NCBI RefSeq assembly: GCF_037113525.1
Contig: NZ_CP146963.1
Span: 186,001 to 250,000, forward strand
Origin: Butyrivibrio fibrisolvens
GTDB taxonomy: Bacteria; Bacillota; Clostridia; Lachnospirales; Lachnospiraceae
DNA length: 64,000 bases
Reading direction: 5' to 3'
Shown: positions 8,399 to 17,296 of the stretch, piece by piece
Numbering within the stretch: the stretch's first letter is position 1
Layout: every line of letters begins with the position of its first letter
Position numbers and translations under genes: made by a program
The notes under the pieces: generated by a model
The model's database searches: none
Told to the model about the DNA's origin: nothing
What the model saw: the letters and a program-made list of their open reading frames with translations, nothing else

Positions 8399-9334
8399 AT
8401 GGAAAATAAAAAAGCAGTTGTATCACTTGGTCACGAAGCACTTGGATATACAACTAATGAACAGAAAGAAGCAGTATCTAAAACTGCAAAAGCACTTGCT
8501 GATCTTGTAGAGGCAGGCTATCAGCTTACAATAACTCATTCTAACGGTCCACAGGTCAGCATGATACATAAGGCAATGACTGAGCTCCACAGAATATATA
8601 TTGACTACACTGCAGCGCCAATGAGTGTCTGCTCTGCTATGAGCCAGGGCTATGTAGGTTATGACCTTCAGAGTTCACTTCACAGCGAGCTTGAAAAGAG
8701 GGGCATTTCCAGATCCGTTGCAACTATTCTTACACAGGTAACTGTTGATCCTTATGATGAAGCTTTCTATTCACCAACCAAAAGGATCGGAAGATTCATG
8801 TCCAAAGAGGACGCAGATGCTGAGATCAAGAAGGGTAATTTTGTAAAAGAGATTCCTGGCAAAGGATATCTCAGGATCGTAGCAGCACCAAAGCCTATCA
8901 GCATTGTTGAGCTTGATACGATTAAGCTTCTTGCAGATGCAGGACAGGAAGTAATCGCCTGCGGCGGTGGCGGAATCCCGGTTCTTGAACAGGAGCACAA
9001 ATTTAAGGGAGCATCAGCAGTGATCGAAAAGGATGCAATTGCTGGAAAGCTTGCAGCAGATCTTAAGGTTGACCGCCTTGTTATCCTTACATCTGTTCCT
9101 AGTGTTTATACATCTTTTGGAAAAGAGGATCAGGCTCCTATAGAGAAGATGACTGTAGCTGAAGCTAAAAGCTTTATTGAAAAAGGTGAGTTTGGAGAAG
9201 ATGATATGCTTCCTAAGATCGAAGCTGCCATCACTTTCCTTGAAGCAAATCCTGAAGGTTCAGTTCTTATAACATCACTTGATCATGTATCAGAAGCACT
9301 TAAGGGACGCGCAGGTACATTCATCACAGCATAA
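8399..9334 (+). CDS. arcC: Carbamate kinase family protein
   Basis: A 311-residue amino-acid-kinase-fold protein close in length and layout to carbamate kinase, which makes ATP from carbamoyl phosphate at the end of arginine deiminase catabolism. Visible segments include THSNGPQV, TILTQVTVDP, ACGGGGIPV, AVIEKDAIAGKLAADL and LVILTSVPSVY. The N-terminal nucleotide loop, usually GGNAL, reads LGHEALG here, and AVIEKDAIAGKLA replaces the common AVIDKDxxSxLLA. It may therefore be a divergent subfamily whose substrate need not be carbamate. GGGGG lies 8 bases before the chosen ATG. It stands alone with its own promoter and terminator. An ornithine carbamoyltransferase gene is in the same window but 26 kb away, so an arc operon is not shown. 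Confidence 0.75.
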   Translation: MENKKAVVSLGHEALGYTTNEQKEAVSKTAKALADLVEAGYQLTITHSNGPQVSMIHKAMTELHRIYIDYTAAPMSVCSAMSQGYVGYDLQSSLHSELEKRGISRSVATILTQVTVDPYDEAFYSPTKRIGRFMSKEDADAEIKKGNFVKEIPGKGYLRIVAAPKPISIVELDTIKLLADAGQEVIACGGGGIPVLEQEHKFKGASAVIEKDAIAGKLAADLKVDRLVILTSVPSVYTSFGKEDQAPIEKMTVAEAKSFIEKGEFGEDDMLPKIEAAITFLEANPEGSVLITSLDHVSEALKGRAGTFITA

Positions 9335-9340
9335 ATAAAA

Positions 9341-9376
9341 AACGATTCTGTCATATAAGGCAGAATCGTTTTTTTA
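9341..9376 (+). terminator. Intrinsic terminator of arcC-like gene
   Basis: AACGATTCTG pairs with CAGAATCGTT around a short loop and is followed by a run of T. It lies 7 bp after the stop codon and, with A-rich left flank, may also act for the converging lipoprotein gene. Confidence 0.85.
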
Positions 9377-9425
9377 TTAGGAAAAACTTGTCTTGAGCGG
9401 TGTGAGAAATTACTTATATATATTA

Positions 9426-10436
9426 TTAGTTGTCTTCGCTAGTGTTTGTAGGCATAGTAGTTACATTTTCATCGGTTGTATAAAACTCGGTATCATCCGG
9501 ATAATTAAAACCTGATTCCAGATAAATTTTTCCATCGTCTGAAATGAAAAGGTTCAGGTTCCTTGTACATCCATGAGGAGCAACAGATGTAAACCATCTT
9601 CCTGATACAACTTCGCCATCATCAAATGTTGCTTCGCCCTGAGATGTTTCAAAATAACCTAAAAGAATCGCATCTTCGAAATATTCGTTATAATCAAGAC
9701 CGTTTTGTTCGAGAAGTTCTTTGATAGCATCAAGTTCGTCTTCTGTAAAAGCAAATTCAATATCGTGTGCATTCAGATATTCAGGATCGCCTGTTACATA
9801 GGTTCCGTTAGCACTGCAACCTGCTCCCATGCATCCAAAGCCGATCTGTTTAACTTCCATTGAGTCTGCAGTTACCTTAAACAGATAAACTGCGTCCCAT
9901 TCTTCATCTTCTGCATACATCATATTTTCTGTAAGGAAATATCCAGTTAGATCAACAATATCACCTGTGTTTCCATAGTGATCAAACCAGCCGTTTATAG
10001 TACAGGTATTGTCATCAGCTTTTTCTATAGTGATATCGGCTTCCTGTCCCATTGTTACAAAGGTTCTGTTCCAGGTACCGATAAAACTGTCACCCGTACA
10101 TTCTGAAGCACCGTTTTGGAGAGTTTCAAGCTGGGTTGTATCAATTTCAGTTGGAACATTTAAAAAGAGCTCGTCAAAAAGATCTATTGCTGCAATGGAA
10201 TTTTCATATGAAGAAATAAGAGCTGTTGATTCATCGTCAATAGTGGTGATACTGCTATCAGATGATGAGTCATCTACAGATTCGGATTCATTTGATGCAT
10301 CCGGTTCATCTATAACAGAAACTTCAGATGTAGAATCATCTGATCCGGAAATATTGGCAAGATCACTGCTGCTACATCCGATAAGGACAGCAGTGATCAT
10401 AGAAGCAAGTAGCAATGTAACTAAACGTTTTTTCAT
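9426..10436 (-). CDS. Secreted lipoprotein of unknown function
   Basis: A 336-residue protein with a lipoprotein signal peptide: MKKR, a hydrophobic stretch, then the lipobox LIGC with lipidated Cys21. It is therefore expected on the outer face of the membrane. A Ser/Asp/Glu-rich linker of about 50 residues (23-72) leads into a globular part. That part includes a segment FIGTWNRTFVTMGQEADITI and later SGRWFTSVAPHGC, which look like beta-strand-rich domains of the kind that bind small ligands or matrix. Several cysteines occur (CTGDSF, GCMGAGC, CTRN). AGAGGA lies 7 bases before the ATG. No family was recognised. It is a single gene, convergent with the carbamate-kinase-like gene. Confidence 0.75.
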   Translation of the reverse strand: MKKRLVTLLLASMITAVLIGCSSSDLANISGSDDSTSEVSVIDEPDASNESESVDDSSSDSSITTIDDESTALISSYENSIAAIDLFDELFLNVPTEIDTTQLETLQNGASECTGDSFIGTWNRTFVTMGQEADITIEKADDNTCTINGWFDHYGNTGDIVDLTGYFLTENMMYAEDEEWDAVYLFKVTADSMEVKQIGFGCMGAGCSANGTYVTGDPEYLNAHDIEFAFTEDELDAIKELLEQNGLDYNEYFEDAILLGYFETSQGEATFDDGEVVSGRWFTSVAPHGCTRNLNLFISDDGKIYLESGFNYPDDTEFYTTDENVTTMPTNTSEDN

Positions 10437-10623
10437 AATTTATCCTCTTGTCATGTGAGCATAACCCTATTTCAGAACTACTAATATTAAAACCCATAAC
10501 AAGGGTATTTTCAAGAACCTTCTATCCTATAAAAATGTCGGTTCATCGTATTATTATGTACAAAAGATACAATAATGAATTAGTGGGAAGAATAGATATA
10601 TTCTAAGAAAGGTGCTTTATGTT

Positions 10624-10668
10624 AAAAAAGTCCCCGGAATTTTTTATATAGGATTCCGGGGCCTTTTA
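10624..10668 (-). terminator. Second terminator-like hairpin downstream of the MCP gene
   Basis: CCCCGGAAT/ATTCCGGGG stem followed on the minus strand by ACTTTTTT. It lies about 95 bp downstream of the MCP stop codon and also has a shorter T-run on the plus strand. With the hairpin at 10708-10747 it fills most of the 325-bp gap 10437-10761. I see no gene and no clear promoter in the rest. Confidence 0.7.
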
Positions 10669-10707
10669 AAAACATTACAGCAATGACTTAAAAAATGAGT
10701 TATATAC

Positions 10708-10747
10708 CAAAAATATGACTTTTTGTCACTTCGTTCCAAAAGTCATA
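10708..10747 (-). terminator. Intrinsic terminator of MCP gene
   Basis: TATGACTTTT at 10714-10723 pairs with AAAAGTCATA at 10738-10747. On the minus strand the stem is followed by TTTTTGG. It lies 15 bp after the MCP stop codon. Confidence 0.75.
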
Positions 10748-10761
10748 CTTTGATGTAGTTT

Positions 10762-12549
10762 TTACAGATCAGATACGCGGAATACCTCGAGGAGTGCTGT
10801 CAGTTCGTTTGATACATTTTCAAGAGTAGCTGACAAGTCGCTGATATTCTCAACGGTATTATTAACTTCCTGCATGGAAGCACTTGTTTCCTGAGCACTT
10901 GCTGCATTTTCTTCAGATATTGCCGAAAGGCTGCTCATTGTATCATTAAGATCTACGCACTTGGTTCTTGTAAGTTCAGCAGCATCTTTTGCTTTTGAGA
11001 AGTTTTCGCGTACATCTGCGATCATGTTTATAACATCTCTTACAGCGTCTGCAGTTTCATCACTGATCTGCTGCTGTCCGCTAACAGCTTCGTTGAGCTG
11101 ACTAACGGTTGATACAGCTGATTCGGAACTATCCAGGAGACCTTTCATGATCTCGCCGATACGCTGAGCTGACTGAGATGATTGCACAGACAGATCCTGA
11201 ATCTCAGTAGCAACAACTGCGAATCCCTTACCTGCTTCACCTGCTCTTGCAGCTTCAATGGAAGCGTTGAGTGAAAGAAGATTTGTACGTGAGCTTATCT
11301 CGTTGATAGCAGCAACAGCATTCTGAACTTCTTCTACAGAATCGCCCATAGCTTTAACTTTTTCTGATACATCAAGAAGCGAATTAGCGGACTGGGTCAT
11401 TGCGTCTTTTAATTTTTCAAAATTAGCCTGCATGTTATCAGAAGATTCAGCCATCGCAGTAGCTTTTTCATCAGCTGCATCTACTTCTGTGTTGAGTGTT
11501 TCAACGTTAGAAAGAATTTCCTGAATAGCATTAACGCCGTCCTGAACACTTTCTGCCTGATTTGTAGCACCGTCAGCAATTTCACTTACTGCAATGGTGA
11601 TATTCGCACTGTTGTCCTTGGTTTGTGCAGCACCGTGTGCAAGTTCTATAGAAGAATTGTTGACGGTTGCAGAATTGTTTTTGGCACCCTTTAACAGTTT
11701 ACTTACAGAATGTCTTGTCTTTTCGAGCTGCTGCATCAGGTTACCAAAGTCATCTGTCTGATTTTCATATTTTGGTTCGATATGCCTTGAGAAGTCGCCG
11801 CCTCCCATTTCGTCAAGCCAGACGGAGGTGTCTTTGAGAGGATTAACGATAGATCTTGTGATCATAACGGTAAGGACTATTGCGATTATGATAAGTACAA
11901 TACCTACTGATATAGACAGGATTCCAATGTTTGTTGCCTTGTTCTGCAGGGTGGTTTCGTGCTTAGCTGTTGTGGTTTCAATATAATCGATATAGTTACC
12001 TGTTCCGATTACCCATTGGAAAGGTTCATAAACCTTTGTATAAGCTCTCTTGGGAGAAGCCACGGTCTCGCCTTCTTTTGGGAAGTAGTATTCATTAAAA
12101 TATCCGGTTTCGGGATTTTTTTTGGCACCTTCGATAAAGTCAGCAACCATTGCGAAGCCCTGACTGTCTTTGGCACCAAGTCTGTTAGTACCCTCTGTAT
12201 CATTTCCAAGAAGTACTACATTATCGCCATCGTATGTATCAACCCAGAGGTAACCTGCTTCGCCATATCTGATACCTCTTATTACGGTAGCAGAATACTC
12301 CTTTGCTTCCTCTATAGTCATTCCGCTTTGGGTTAACTGATTATACATTTCGCAGATTGAGATGGCAGTCTCAACTTCGTTTCTGATCTGGTCATCATAA
12401 TCCTGACTGATTGATTCCGTGATAGTGGAAACGGCAGAAGTCTGAATTCCGTTCATGCCGGAGATAGACATGGCAACGAGAGCTACCATGGCGATTATCA
12501 TTGCTGCAAGAAGCATGCTGAGTTTGGTTCTTACTTTCAGGTTCTTCAT
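10762..12549 (-). CDS. Methyl-accepting chemotaxis protein with single Cache domain
   Basis: A 595-residue transmembrane chemoreceptor that would pass an extracellular chemical signal to CheA/CheW. Order: membrane helix about 11-31; extracellular single-Cache sensor about 40-200 (motifs GEAGYLWVDTYDG, SPKRAYTKVYEPFQWVIGTGNYID); second helix about 208-232; HAMP about 233-285; long cytoplasmic signalling coiled coil with the hairpin-tip motif NLLSLNASIEAARAGEAGKG near 425. The Cache type commonly binds small organic acids, but the ligand here is unknown. AGGTGATCCT precedes the ATG. It is a single gene followed by two terminators. Its presence implies a motile organism. Confidence 0.95.
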   Translation of the reverse strand: MKNLKVRTKLSMLLAAMIIAMVALVAMSISGMNGIQTSAVSTITESISQDYDDQIRNEVETAISICEMYNQLTQSGMTIEEAKEYSATVIRGIRYGEAGYLWVDTYDGDNVVLLGNDTEGTNRLGAKDSQGFAMVADFIEGAKKNPETGYFNEYYFPKEGETVASPKRAYTKVYEPFQWVIGTGNYIDYIETTTAKHETTLQNKATNIGILSISVGIVLIIIAIVLTVMITRSIVNPLKDTSVWLDEMGGGDFSRHIEPKYENQTDDFGNLMQQLEKTRHSVSKLLKGAKNNSATVNNSSIELAHGAAQTKDNSANITIAVSEIADGATNQAESVQDGVNAIQEILSNVETLNTEVDAADEKATAMAESSDNMQANFEKLKDAMTQSANSLLDVSEKVKAMGDSVEEVQNAVAAINEISSRTNLLSLNASIEAARAGEAGKGFAVVATEIQDLSVQSSQSAQRIGEIMKGLLDSSESAVSTVSQLNEAVSGQQQISDETADAVRDVINMIADVRENFSKAKDAAELTRTKCVDLNDTMSSLSAISEENAASAQETSASMQEVNNTVENISDLSATLENVSNELTALLEVFRVSDL

Positions 12550-12741
12550 AGGATCACCTCATTTTTTTTAAGATTTACTTATAAAAAACGATAAGACCGA
12601 CGACTAAAGCTTATTTCGGACTCTTCGGACTGATAAATTAGTGAAAATTCATGCTGAAAAAATATTTTACTCTTTTAATCAATGAATAATGAAAGAAGAC
12701 TGATCCAATGTGGCCGCTTTAAGGTCAATCTGATCTAATAG

Positions 12742-12771
12742 TTCTTTTTCCAATTGAGGTTGTGATATACT
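12742..12771 (+). promoter_or_regulatory. Candidate promoter for tex
   Basis: TGA-TATACT (extended -10; hexamer at 12766-12771) with a weak TTCTTT at 12742-12747. It lies in the 334-bp gap 12550-12883 between the divergent MCP and tex genes and would leave a leader of about 105 bases. I see no structured RNA in the gap. Confidence 0.5.
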
Positions 12772-12883
12772 ATAGAAGTGTTTGTAGCTATTGTTTAAAG
12801 GTGTCAGGAATCGTTACAGATGACTGCGCATTGAACTTATAAATAGCAAGTACATCTAAAGTACGACATGGAGGAGTATTAGC

Positions 12884-15322
12884 ATGGATATCGCACTTAA
12901 AATCACCCAGGAACTTAATGTTAATAAATGGCAGGTTGAAGCAGCCATTAAGCTTATCGATGAGGGTAATACAATCCCTTTTATTTCCAGATATAGAAAA
13001 GAAGTGACAGGTTCACTTAATGATGAGCAGCTTAGAAACCTTGACGAGAGACTTAAATATTTAAGAGGACTTGAGGAAAAGAAGCAGACCGTTCTTGCAT
13101 CAATTGAAGAGCAGGGTAAGCTTACAGAGGAACTTAAAAATAAGATCATAGCAGCTGAAACGATCGTAGCTGTAGATGATCTCTATCTTCCTTACAGACC
13201 TAAGAGGAAAACAAGAGCAAGCGTTGCAAGAGAAAAGGGTCTTGAGAAGCTTGCTGATATTATAAAAGAGCAGAAGATCACTATTGATGAACTTATCGCA
13301 AAGGCAGCAGAGTTTGTTACATCAGGCGATGTACCTGCAGATAAGGAAGTTAAGAATGTTAAAGACGCTCTTCAGGGAGCAAAGGACATCATCGCTGAGG
13401 ACCTTTCTGATAATGCGGATGTTCGTACATATATCCGTGAAGCAACAATGCAGGAAGGTGTTATATCATCAACTGCCAAGGATGAAAAGGCAGAGAGCGT
13501 ATACGAGCAGTACTATGCTTATGAAGAGCCGGTAAGTAAGATCGTAGGCCACAGAGTTCTTGCTCTTAACCGCGGCGAAAAAGAGAAATTCTTAAACGTT
13601 AAGATAACAGCACCTGTAGACAGGATTCAGATGTTCCTTAATAAGACACTTAGTCCTGATGGAGAGAATTCTCTTTCTCCTGTAATAGCAGAGATCTGCC
13701 AGGATTCATATGATCGTCTTATCGCACCTGCTATCGAAAGAGATATAAGAAACGAGCTTACAGAAAAAGCTGAAGATTCTGCCATCACAGTATTTGGTAA
13801 GAACCTCCAGCAGCTTCTTATGCAGCCTCCAATCGCAGGTAAGACTGTACTTGGATGGGATCCAGCTTTCAGAACAGGATGTAAGCTTGCAGTAGTAGAT
13901 TCTACTGGTAAAGTTCTGGATACAAAGGTTATTTTCCCAACAGCACCTCAGAATAAGGTGGATGAGGCTAAGTTTGAACTTAAGAAGCTTATAAAGCAGT
14001 ATGGAATAAACCTTATCTCAGTTGGTAACGGAACAGCGTCCCGTGAGTCTGAGCAGGTTATCGTAGAGCTTATTAAGGAAGTTGATACTCCTCTCCAGTA
14101 CGTTATCGTTAATGAGGCGGGTGCATCTGTATATTCTGCAAGTAAGCTTGCAACAGAGGAATTCCCTCAGTTTGATGTAGGTCAAAGGTCTGCTGCGTCA
14201 ATTGCAAGACGTCTTCAGGATCCTCTTGCAGAGCTTGTTAAGATTGATCCTCAGTCAATCGGTGTCGGTCAGTACCAGCACGACATGAACCAGAAGAAGC
14301 TTGCAGAAGCACTTGGCGGAGTTGTAGAAGACTGCGTTAACAAGGTTGGTGTAGATCTTAATACAGCATCAGCACCTCTTCTTACATATATTTCAGGTAT
14401 CAGCAAGCCTATCGCCAAGAATATTGTTGAGTATAGAGAGAAGAACGGCAGATTCACATCCCGTGACCAGCTCCTTAACGTTCCTAAGCTTGGACCGAAG
14501 GCTTATGAGCAGTGCGCAGGTTTCCTCCGAATTCATGATGGTGATAATCCTCTTGATGACACATCAGTTCATCCTGAGACTTATGGTGCTACAAGAAAGC
14601 TTATGGAGACACTTGGCATTACAATGGAGGATGTAAGAAAAGCTCAAAAGGCAGCAGCAAAGAGCATCGCTCCAGGAGCGCAGAAGGCTGCGGCAGAGCA
14701 AAAGAGTAAAAATGCGGGTTCCAAAAATGATGGAAATCGAAAGAATAACAATAAAGTAGTAATAAGAAATACAGGCACAGCTATGGGTGCAGCTTTGGCA
14801 GCAGCACTTGGCGGAGCATTTGTTTCTGATGCTTCTGATAATAAGTCATCAGGTAAGGGTGCATCTAATAATAAGAACTCTTCAAATAATGCGGGAGCAT
14901 CAACTGCTGGCGCATCTTCAAGTCTTTCTGCCAAGATCAAGGATAAGGCAAAGCTTGCAGCAGATCTTGGAATCGGTGAGATAACTCTTACTGATATCGT
15001 ATCTGAGCTTGAAAAGCCAAGCCGTGACCCTCGTGAGAGCATGCCGGCACCTGTTCTTCGTTCAGATGTAATGGATATGAAGGACTTAAAGCCGGGAATG
15101 ATCCTTAAGGGAACAGTCCGTAATATCGTAGATTTCGGCGCCTTCGTTGATATAGGTGTTCACCAGGACGGACTTGTTCACATATCTCAGATCACAGACC
15201 GCTTCATCAAGCATCCGCTTGAAGCTGTGAGCGTTGGAGATATCGTTGAAGTTCAGGTAATAGAAGTAGATATCAAGAAACAGAGAATCGGTCTTACAAT
15301 GAAAATCAAGGCTCAGAAATGA
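12884..15322 (+). CDS. tex: Tex-type S1 RNA-binding transcription accessory protein
   Basis: An 812-residue nucleic-acid-binding protein of the Tex/Spt6-like family, involved in transcription. Order: helical Tex N-region 1-190; YqgF-like RNase H fold about 320-450 (VLGWDPAFRTGCKLAVVD); helix-hairpin-helix region about 480-565 (DLNTASAPLLTYISGI, VPKLGPKAYEQCAGFLRI); C-terminal S1 domain about 731-805 (GTVRNIVDFGAFVDIGVHQD). Odd feature: a low-complexity insert of about 100 residues rich in Ala, Asn, Ser and Lys (about 590-690) separates the helix-hairpin-helix part from the S1 domain and makes the protein longer than most Tex proteins. GGAGGAG lies 8 bases before the ATG. Confidence 0.95.
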   Translation: MDIALKITQELNVNKWQVEAAIKLIDEGNTIPFISRYRKEVTGSLNDEQLRNLDERLKYLRGLEEKKQTVLASIEEQGKLTEELKNKIIAAETIVAVDDLYLPYRPKRKTRASVAREKGLEKLADIIKEQKITIDELIAKAAEFVTSGDVPADKEVKNVKDALQGAKDIIAEDLSDNADVRTYIREATMQEGVISSTAKDEKAESVYEQYYAYEEPVSKIVGHRVLALNRGEKEKFLNVKITAPVDRIQMFLNKTLSPDGENSLSPVIAEICQDSYDRLIAPAIERDIRNELTEKAEDSAITVFGKNLQQLLMQPPIAGKTVLGWDPAFRTGCKLAVVDSTGKVLDTKVIFPTAPQNKVDEAKFELKKLIKQYGINLISVGNGTASRESEQVIVELIKEVDTPLQYVIVNEAGASVYSASKLATEEFPQFDVGQRSAASIARRLQDPLAELVKIDPQSIGVGQYQHDMNQKKLAEALGGVVEDCVNKVGVDLNTASAPLLTYISGISKPIAKNIVEYREKNGRFTSRDQLLNVPKLGPKAYEQCAGFLRIHDGDNPLDDTSVHPETYGATRKLMETLGITMEDVRKAQKAAAKSIAPGAQKAAAEQKSKNAGSKNDGNRKNNNKVVIRNTGTAMGAALAAALGGAFVSDASDNKSSGKGASNNKNSSNNAGASTAGASSSLSAKIKDKAKLAADLGIGEITLTDIVSELEKPSRDPRESMPAPVLRSDVMDMKDLKPGMILKGTVRNIVDFGAFVDIGVHQDGLVHISQITDRFIKHPLEAVSVGDIVEVQVIEVDIKKQRIGLTMKIKAQK

Positions 15323-15387
15323 TATATCTTGTGACTTTGAAATAGTAGGTGTAAAGCCTTGTTTACGTGATTATTGGATAGAGGTAT

Positions 15388-16851
15388 ATGAGGAAAAAAA
15401 TCTTATCTGCTCTTCTTCTCATAACGGTTCTGTTCGGGCAGCTGTCTATAGTAAGCATTGGCAGCAGCATGGATGAAACTATAGCGGACATGGAGGCTCA
15501 GGAAGCTGAGACCAAGGAAAAGATATCAGACCTTGAAAAGCAGACCAAGGAGACTCAGGATGCTATAAATGAGCTAAATGAGCAGAAGCAGCAGACTCAG
15601 AATAACGTATCAAGCCTTCAGGATCAGAAATCTGACCTGCAGGATACGGTTGATGATTATTCTGACAAACTTGATACTCTGAGCGCAGAGATAGCTGATA
15701 CTGAAAGTGCTATGGCAGAGGTTTCTGCGCAGATCGTGGAACTTAATGCAAAGCTTCAGGAGACAGAAGCCTTAAGAAAAGAGCGATATGAGAGCCTTAA
15801 AAAGCGAATGCAGATGATCTACGAACGAGGAGGCGAAGAAAGCCTTCTTATGATCTTGTTTGATGCAAAATCGCTTAAGGATTTTCTGACATTATATGAG
15901 TATATAAATGATGTAGTCGTATATGATCAGACCAAGATTGCAGAATATCAGGCGCTTGTCGACAGCATTGCTGCCCAGGTTGCAGAAATTGAGCTTAAAG
16001 AAGCTGAGCTTAATGAATATCAGGCAAGCCTTGATGAAAAGCATGGAGAACTAGCAGATCTTACAGATACAGTTATGGGACAGCTTTCATCCACAAACAG
16101 CGCCCTTTCTTCTGAAAGAAGTAAGCTCGATGATTATGAAAAGCAGCTTTCTGAACTTGACGAGAAAATGAAATCTCTTGAGTCTCAGACCGCAGCTGCT
16201 CAGGCAGAACTTGCTAAGCAGATCGCAGAAAGACTTGCGCTTACCAAGGAAGATACATCAGGTTCCTACGCTGCATCTGCATCTGAGCTTGAATGGCTTG
16301 CAGCTACCATACAGGCTGAAGCCGGAGGTGAATCCTATACAGGTAAGCTTGCAGTTGGCTCCGTTATAATGAACAGGGTTAAAAGTTCCGCATTCCCTAA
16401 TGATATCGTCAGTGTCATTACTCAGAATATGCAGTTTGCATCCTACCGTTCAGGTAAGGTTGAGCTTATAATAGCAAACGGTCCCAATTCCACCTGTATT
16501 CAGGCGGCACAGGAAGTTTTGGACGGTGCCCGTGTTGGTGATTATCTGTTCTTTATGACACAGTACTGGGCAGATTATTATGGGATCAGTGAGTATACAA
16601 TGATCGGTAACCATGCCTTTTTCTACAGATGGGTTACCAATAAAAAGTCTGATGGCGGAGGGAGCTCTGAAGAAAGTGCACCGGGGGATCCTGCGCCGCA
16701 GGAAGCAGCACCTGCTGAAAATCCGCCGGAAGAAGCACAACCTGAGCAGGCTCAGCCGGAAGAAACCACGCCGCCTGATGCTGCGCCGCCGGAAGAAGCT
16801 CCGCAGGAAACCCCTCCGGAAGATTCTGGAGGAGATGCGGGTTCTGAGTAA
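15388..16851 (+). CDS. Secreted coiled-coil protein with SleB-type cell wall hydrolase domain
   Basis: A 487-residue exported protein. Signal peptide 1-25; long coiled coil about 28-290, similar in layout to PcsB/CwlO wall-hydrolase regulators; SleB (Hydrolase_2) domain about 300-417, starting ELEWLAATIQAEAGGES with the catalytic-type Glu and the motif GSVIMNRVKS; then a Pro/Glu/Ala tail (425-487) that may span the wall. In endospore formers SleB degrades cortex peptidoglycan, but vegetative Lachnospiraceae carry many such proteins, so a growth or division role is as likely. AGAGG precedes the ATG. A second SleB protein is encoded at 27184. No terminator follows directly; a T-rich hairpin lies at 17031-17070. 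Confidence 0.9.
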   Translation: MRKKILSALLLITVLFGQLSIVSIGSSMDETIADMEAQEAETKEKISDLEKQTKETQDAINELNEQKQQTQNNVSSLQDQKSDLQDTVDDYSDKLDTLSAEIADTESAMAEVSAQIVELNAKLQETEALRKERYESLKKRMQMIYERGGEESLLMILFDAKSLKDFLTLYEYINDVVVYDQTKIAEYQALVDSIAAQVAEIELKEAELNEYQASLDEKHGELADLTDTVMGQLSSTNSALSSERSKLDDYEKQLSELDEKMKSLESQTAAAQAELAKQIAERLALTKEDTSGSYAASASELEWLAATIQAEAGGESYTGKLAVGSVIMNRVKSSAFPNDIVSVITQNMQFASYRSGKVELIIANGPNSTCIQAAQEVLDGARVGDYLFFMTQYWADYYGISEYTMIGNHAFFYRWVTNKKSDGGGSSEESAPGDPAPQEAAPAENPPEEAQPEQAQPEETTPPDAAPPEEAPQETPPEDSGGDAGSE

Positions 16852-17002
16852 TACTCTTATGCATCCTAGTCTAATGTTTCTGTTAGTATAAAAATACAAT
16901 TTATCGTTTGTTTTGATAATTATTATTGATACGATAACTTGTGATTGTTGAATTCTTACTGTAAGTATTTGGGTTTTGCGGATAAAAACGGTAAATTGTC
17001 TA

Positions 17003-17031
17003 TTGATATATAAGAAATTGTATTGTAGTAT
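17003..17031 (+). promoter_or_regulatory. Candidate promoter for metK leader
   Basis: TTGATA at 17003-17008 and TAGTAT at 17026-17031 with a 17-bp spacer. Initiation near 17038 would place the start inside or next to the hairpin at 17031-17070, just ahead of the SAM riboswitch. Confidence 0.45.
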
Positions 17032-17070
17032 ATGTGTGGACGTATGTGAATTGCGCCCACACATATTTTT
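17031..17070 (+). terminator. Terminator-like hairpin before the SAM riboswitch
   Basis: TATGTGTGG at 17031-17039 pairs with CCACACATA at 17057-17065 and is followed by TTTTT. It could end the upstream sleB transcript or be a 5' leader hairpin of metK. Confidence 0.55.
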
Positions 17071-17077
17071 ATAAGTT

Positions 17078-17182
17078 CTCTTATTCAGAGTGGTGGAGGT
17101 ACATAGGACCTGTGAAGCCACGGCAACCCCTTAATTATTAGGAAGGTGCCAACCTGAGCGTGCAAATTACGAGCAATAAGAG
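17078..17182 (+). promoter_or_regulatory. SAM-I riboswitch (S-box) aptamer
   Basis: P1 is formed by CTCTTATT at 17078-17085 and AATAAGAG at 17175-17182. Inside are the S-box signatures CAGAGTGGTGGAGG, the AGCCACGGCAACC core and GGAAGGTGCCAACCTGA. S-adenosylmethionine binding stabilises P1 and allows the terminator at 17205-17238 to form, switching metK off. This is the family's standard product-feedback arrangement. Confidence 0.97.
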
Positions 17183-17204
17183 GATCTGAAGCCAATAATC
17201 AGTT

Positions 17205-17238
17205 CCGCTTGTTTGTGCACGCAACAAGCGGATTTTTT
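17205..17238 (+). terminator. Riboswitch-controlled terminator
   Basis: CCGCTTGTT at 17205-17213 pairs with AACAAGCGG at 17223-17231, followed by ATTTTTT. It lies between the S-box aptamer and metK, as expected of the expression platform. Confidence 0.93.
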
Positions 17239-17296
17239 ACGCGTTATGGCAGAGCTGCCATGACCGTGGTGTGTTCGCACACAGAAAGGAAACATA

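Noticed and set aside
12550..12640. Sigma-28 type flagellar promoter before the chemoreceptor gene
   Set aside because: No TAAA/CCGATA pair with correct spacing could be found.
16450..17121. Long minus-strand reading frame over the sleB tail and metK leader
   Set aside because: It is antisense to the proline-rich coding tail and crosses the terminator and S-box; the protein is low-complexity Arg-rich shadow sequence.
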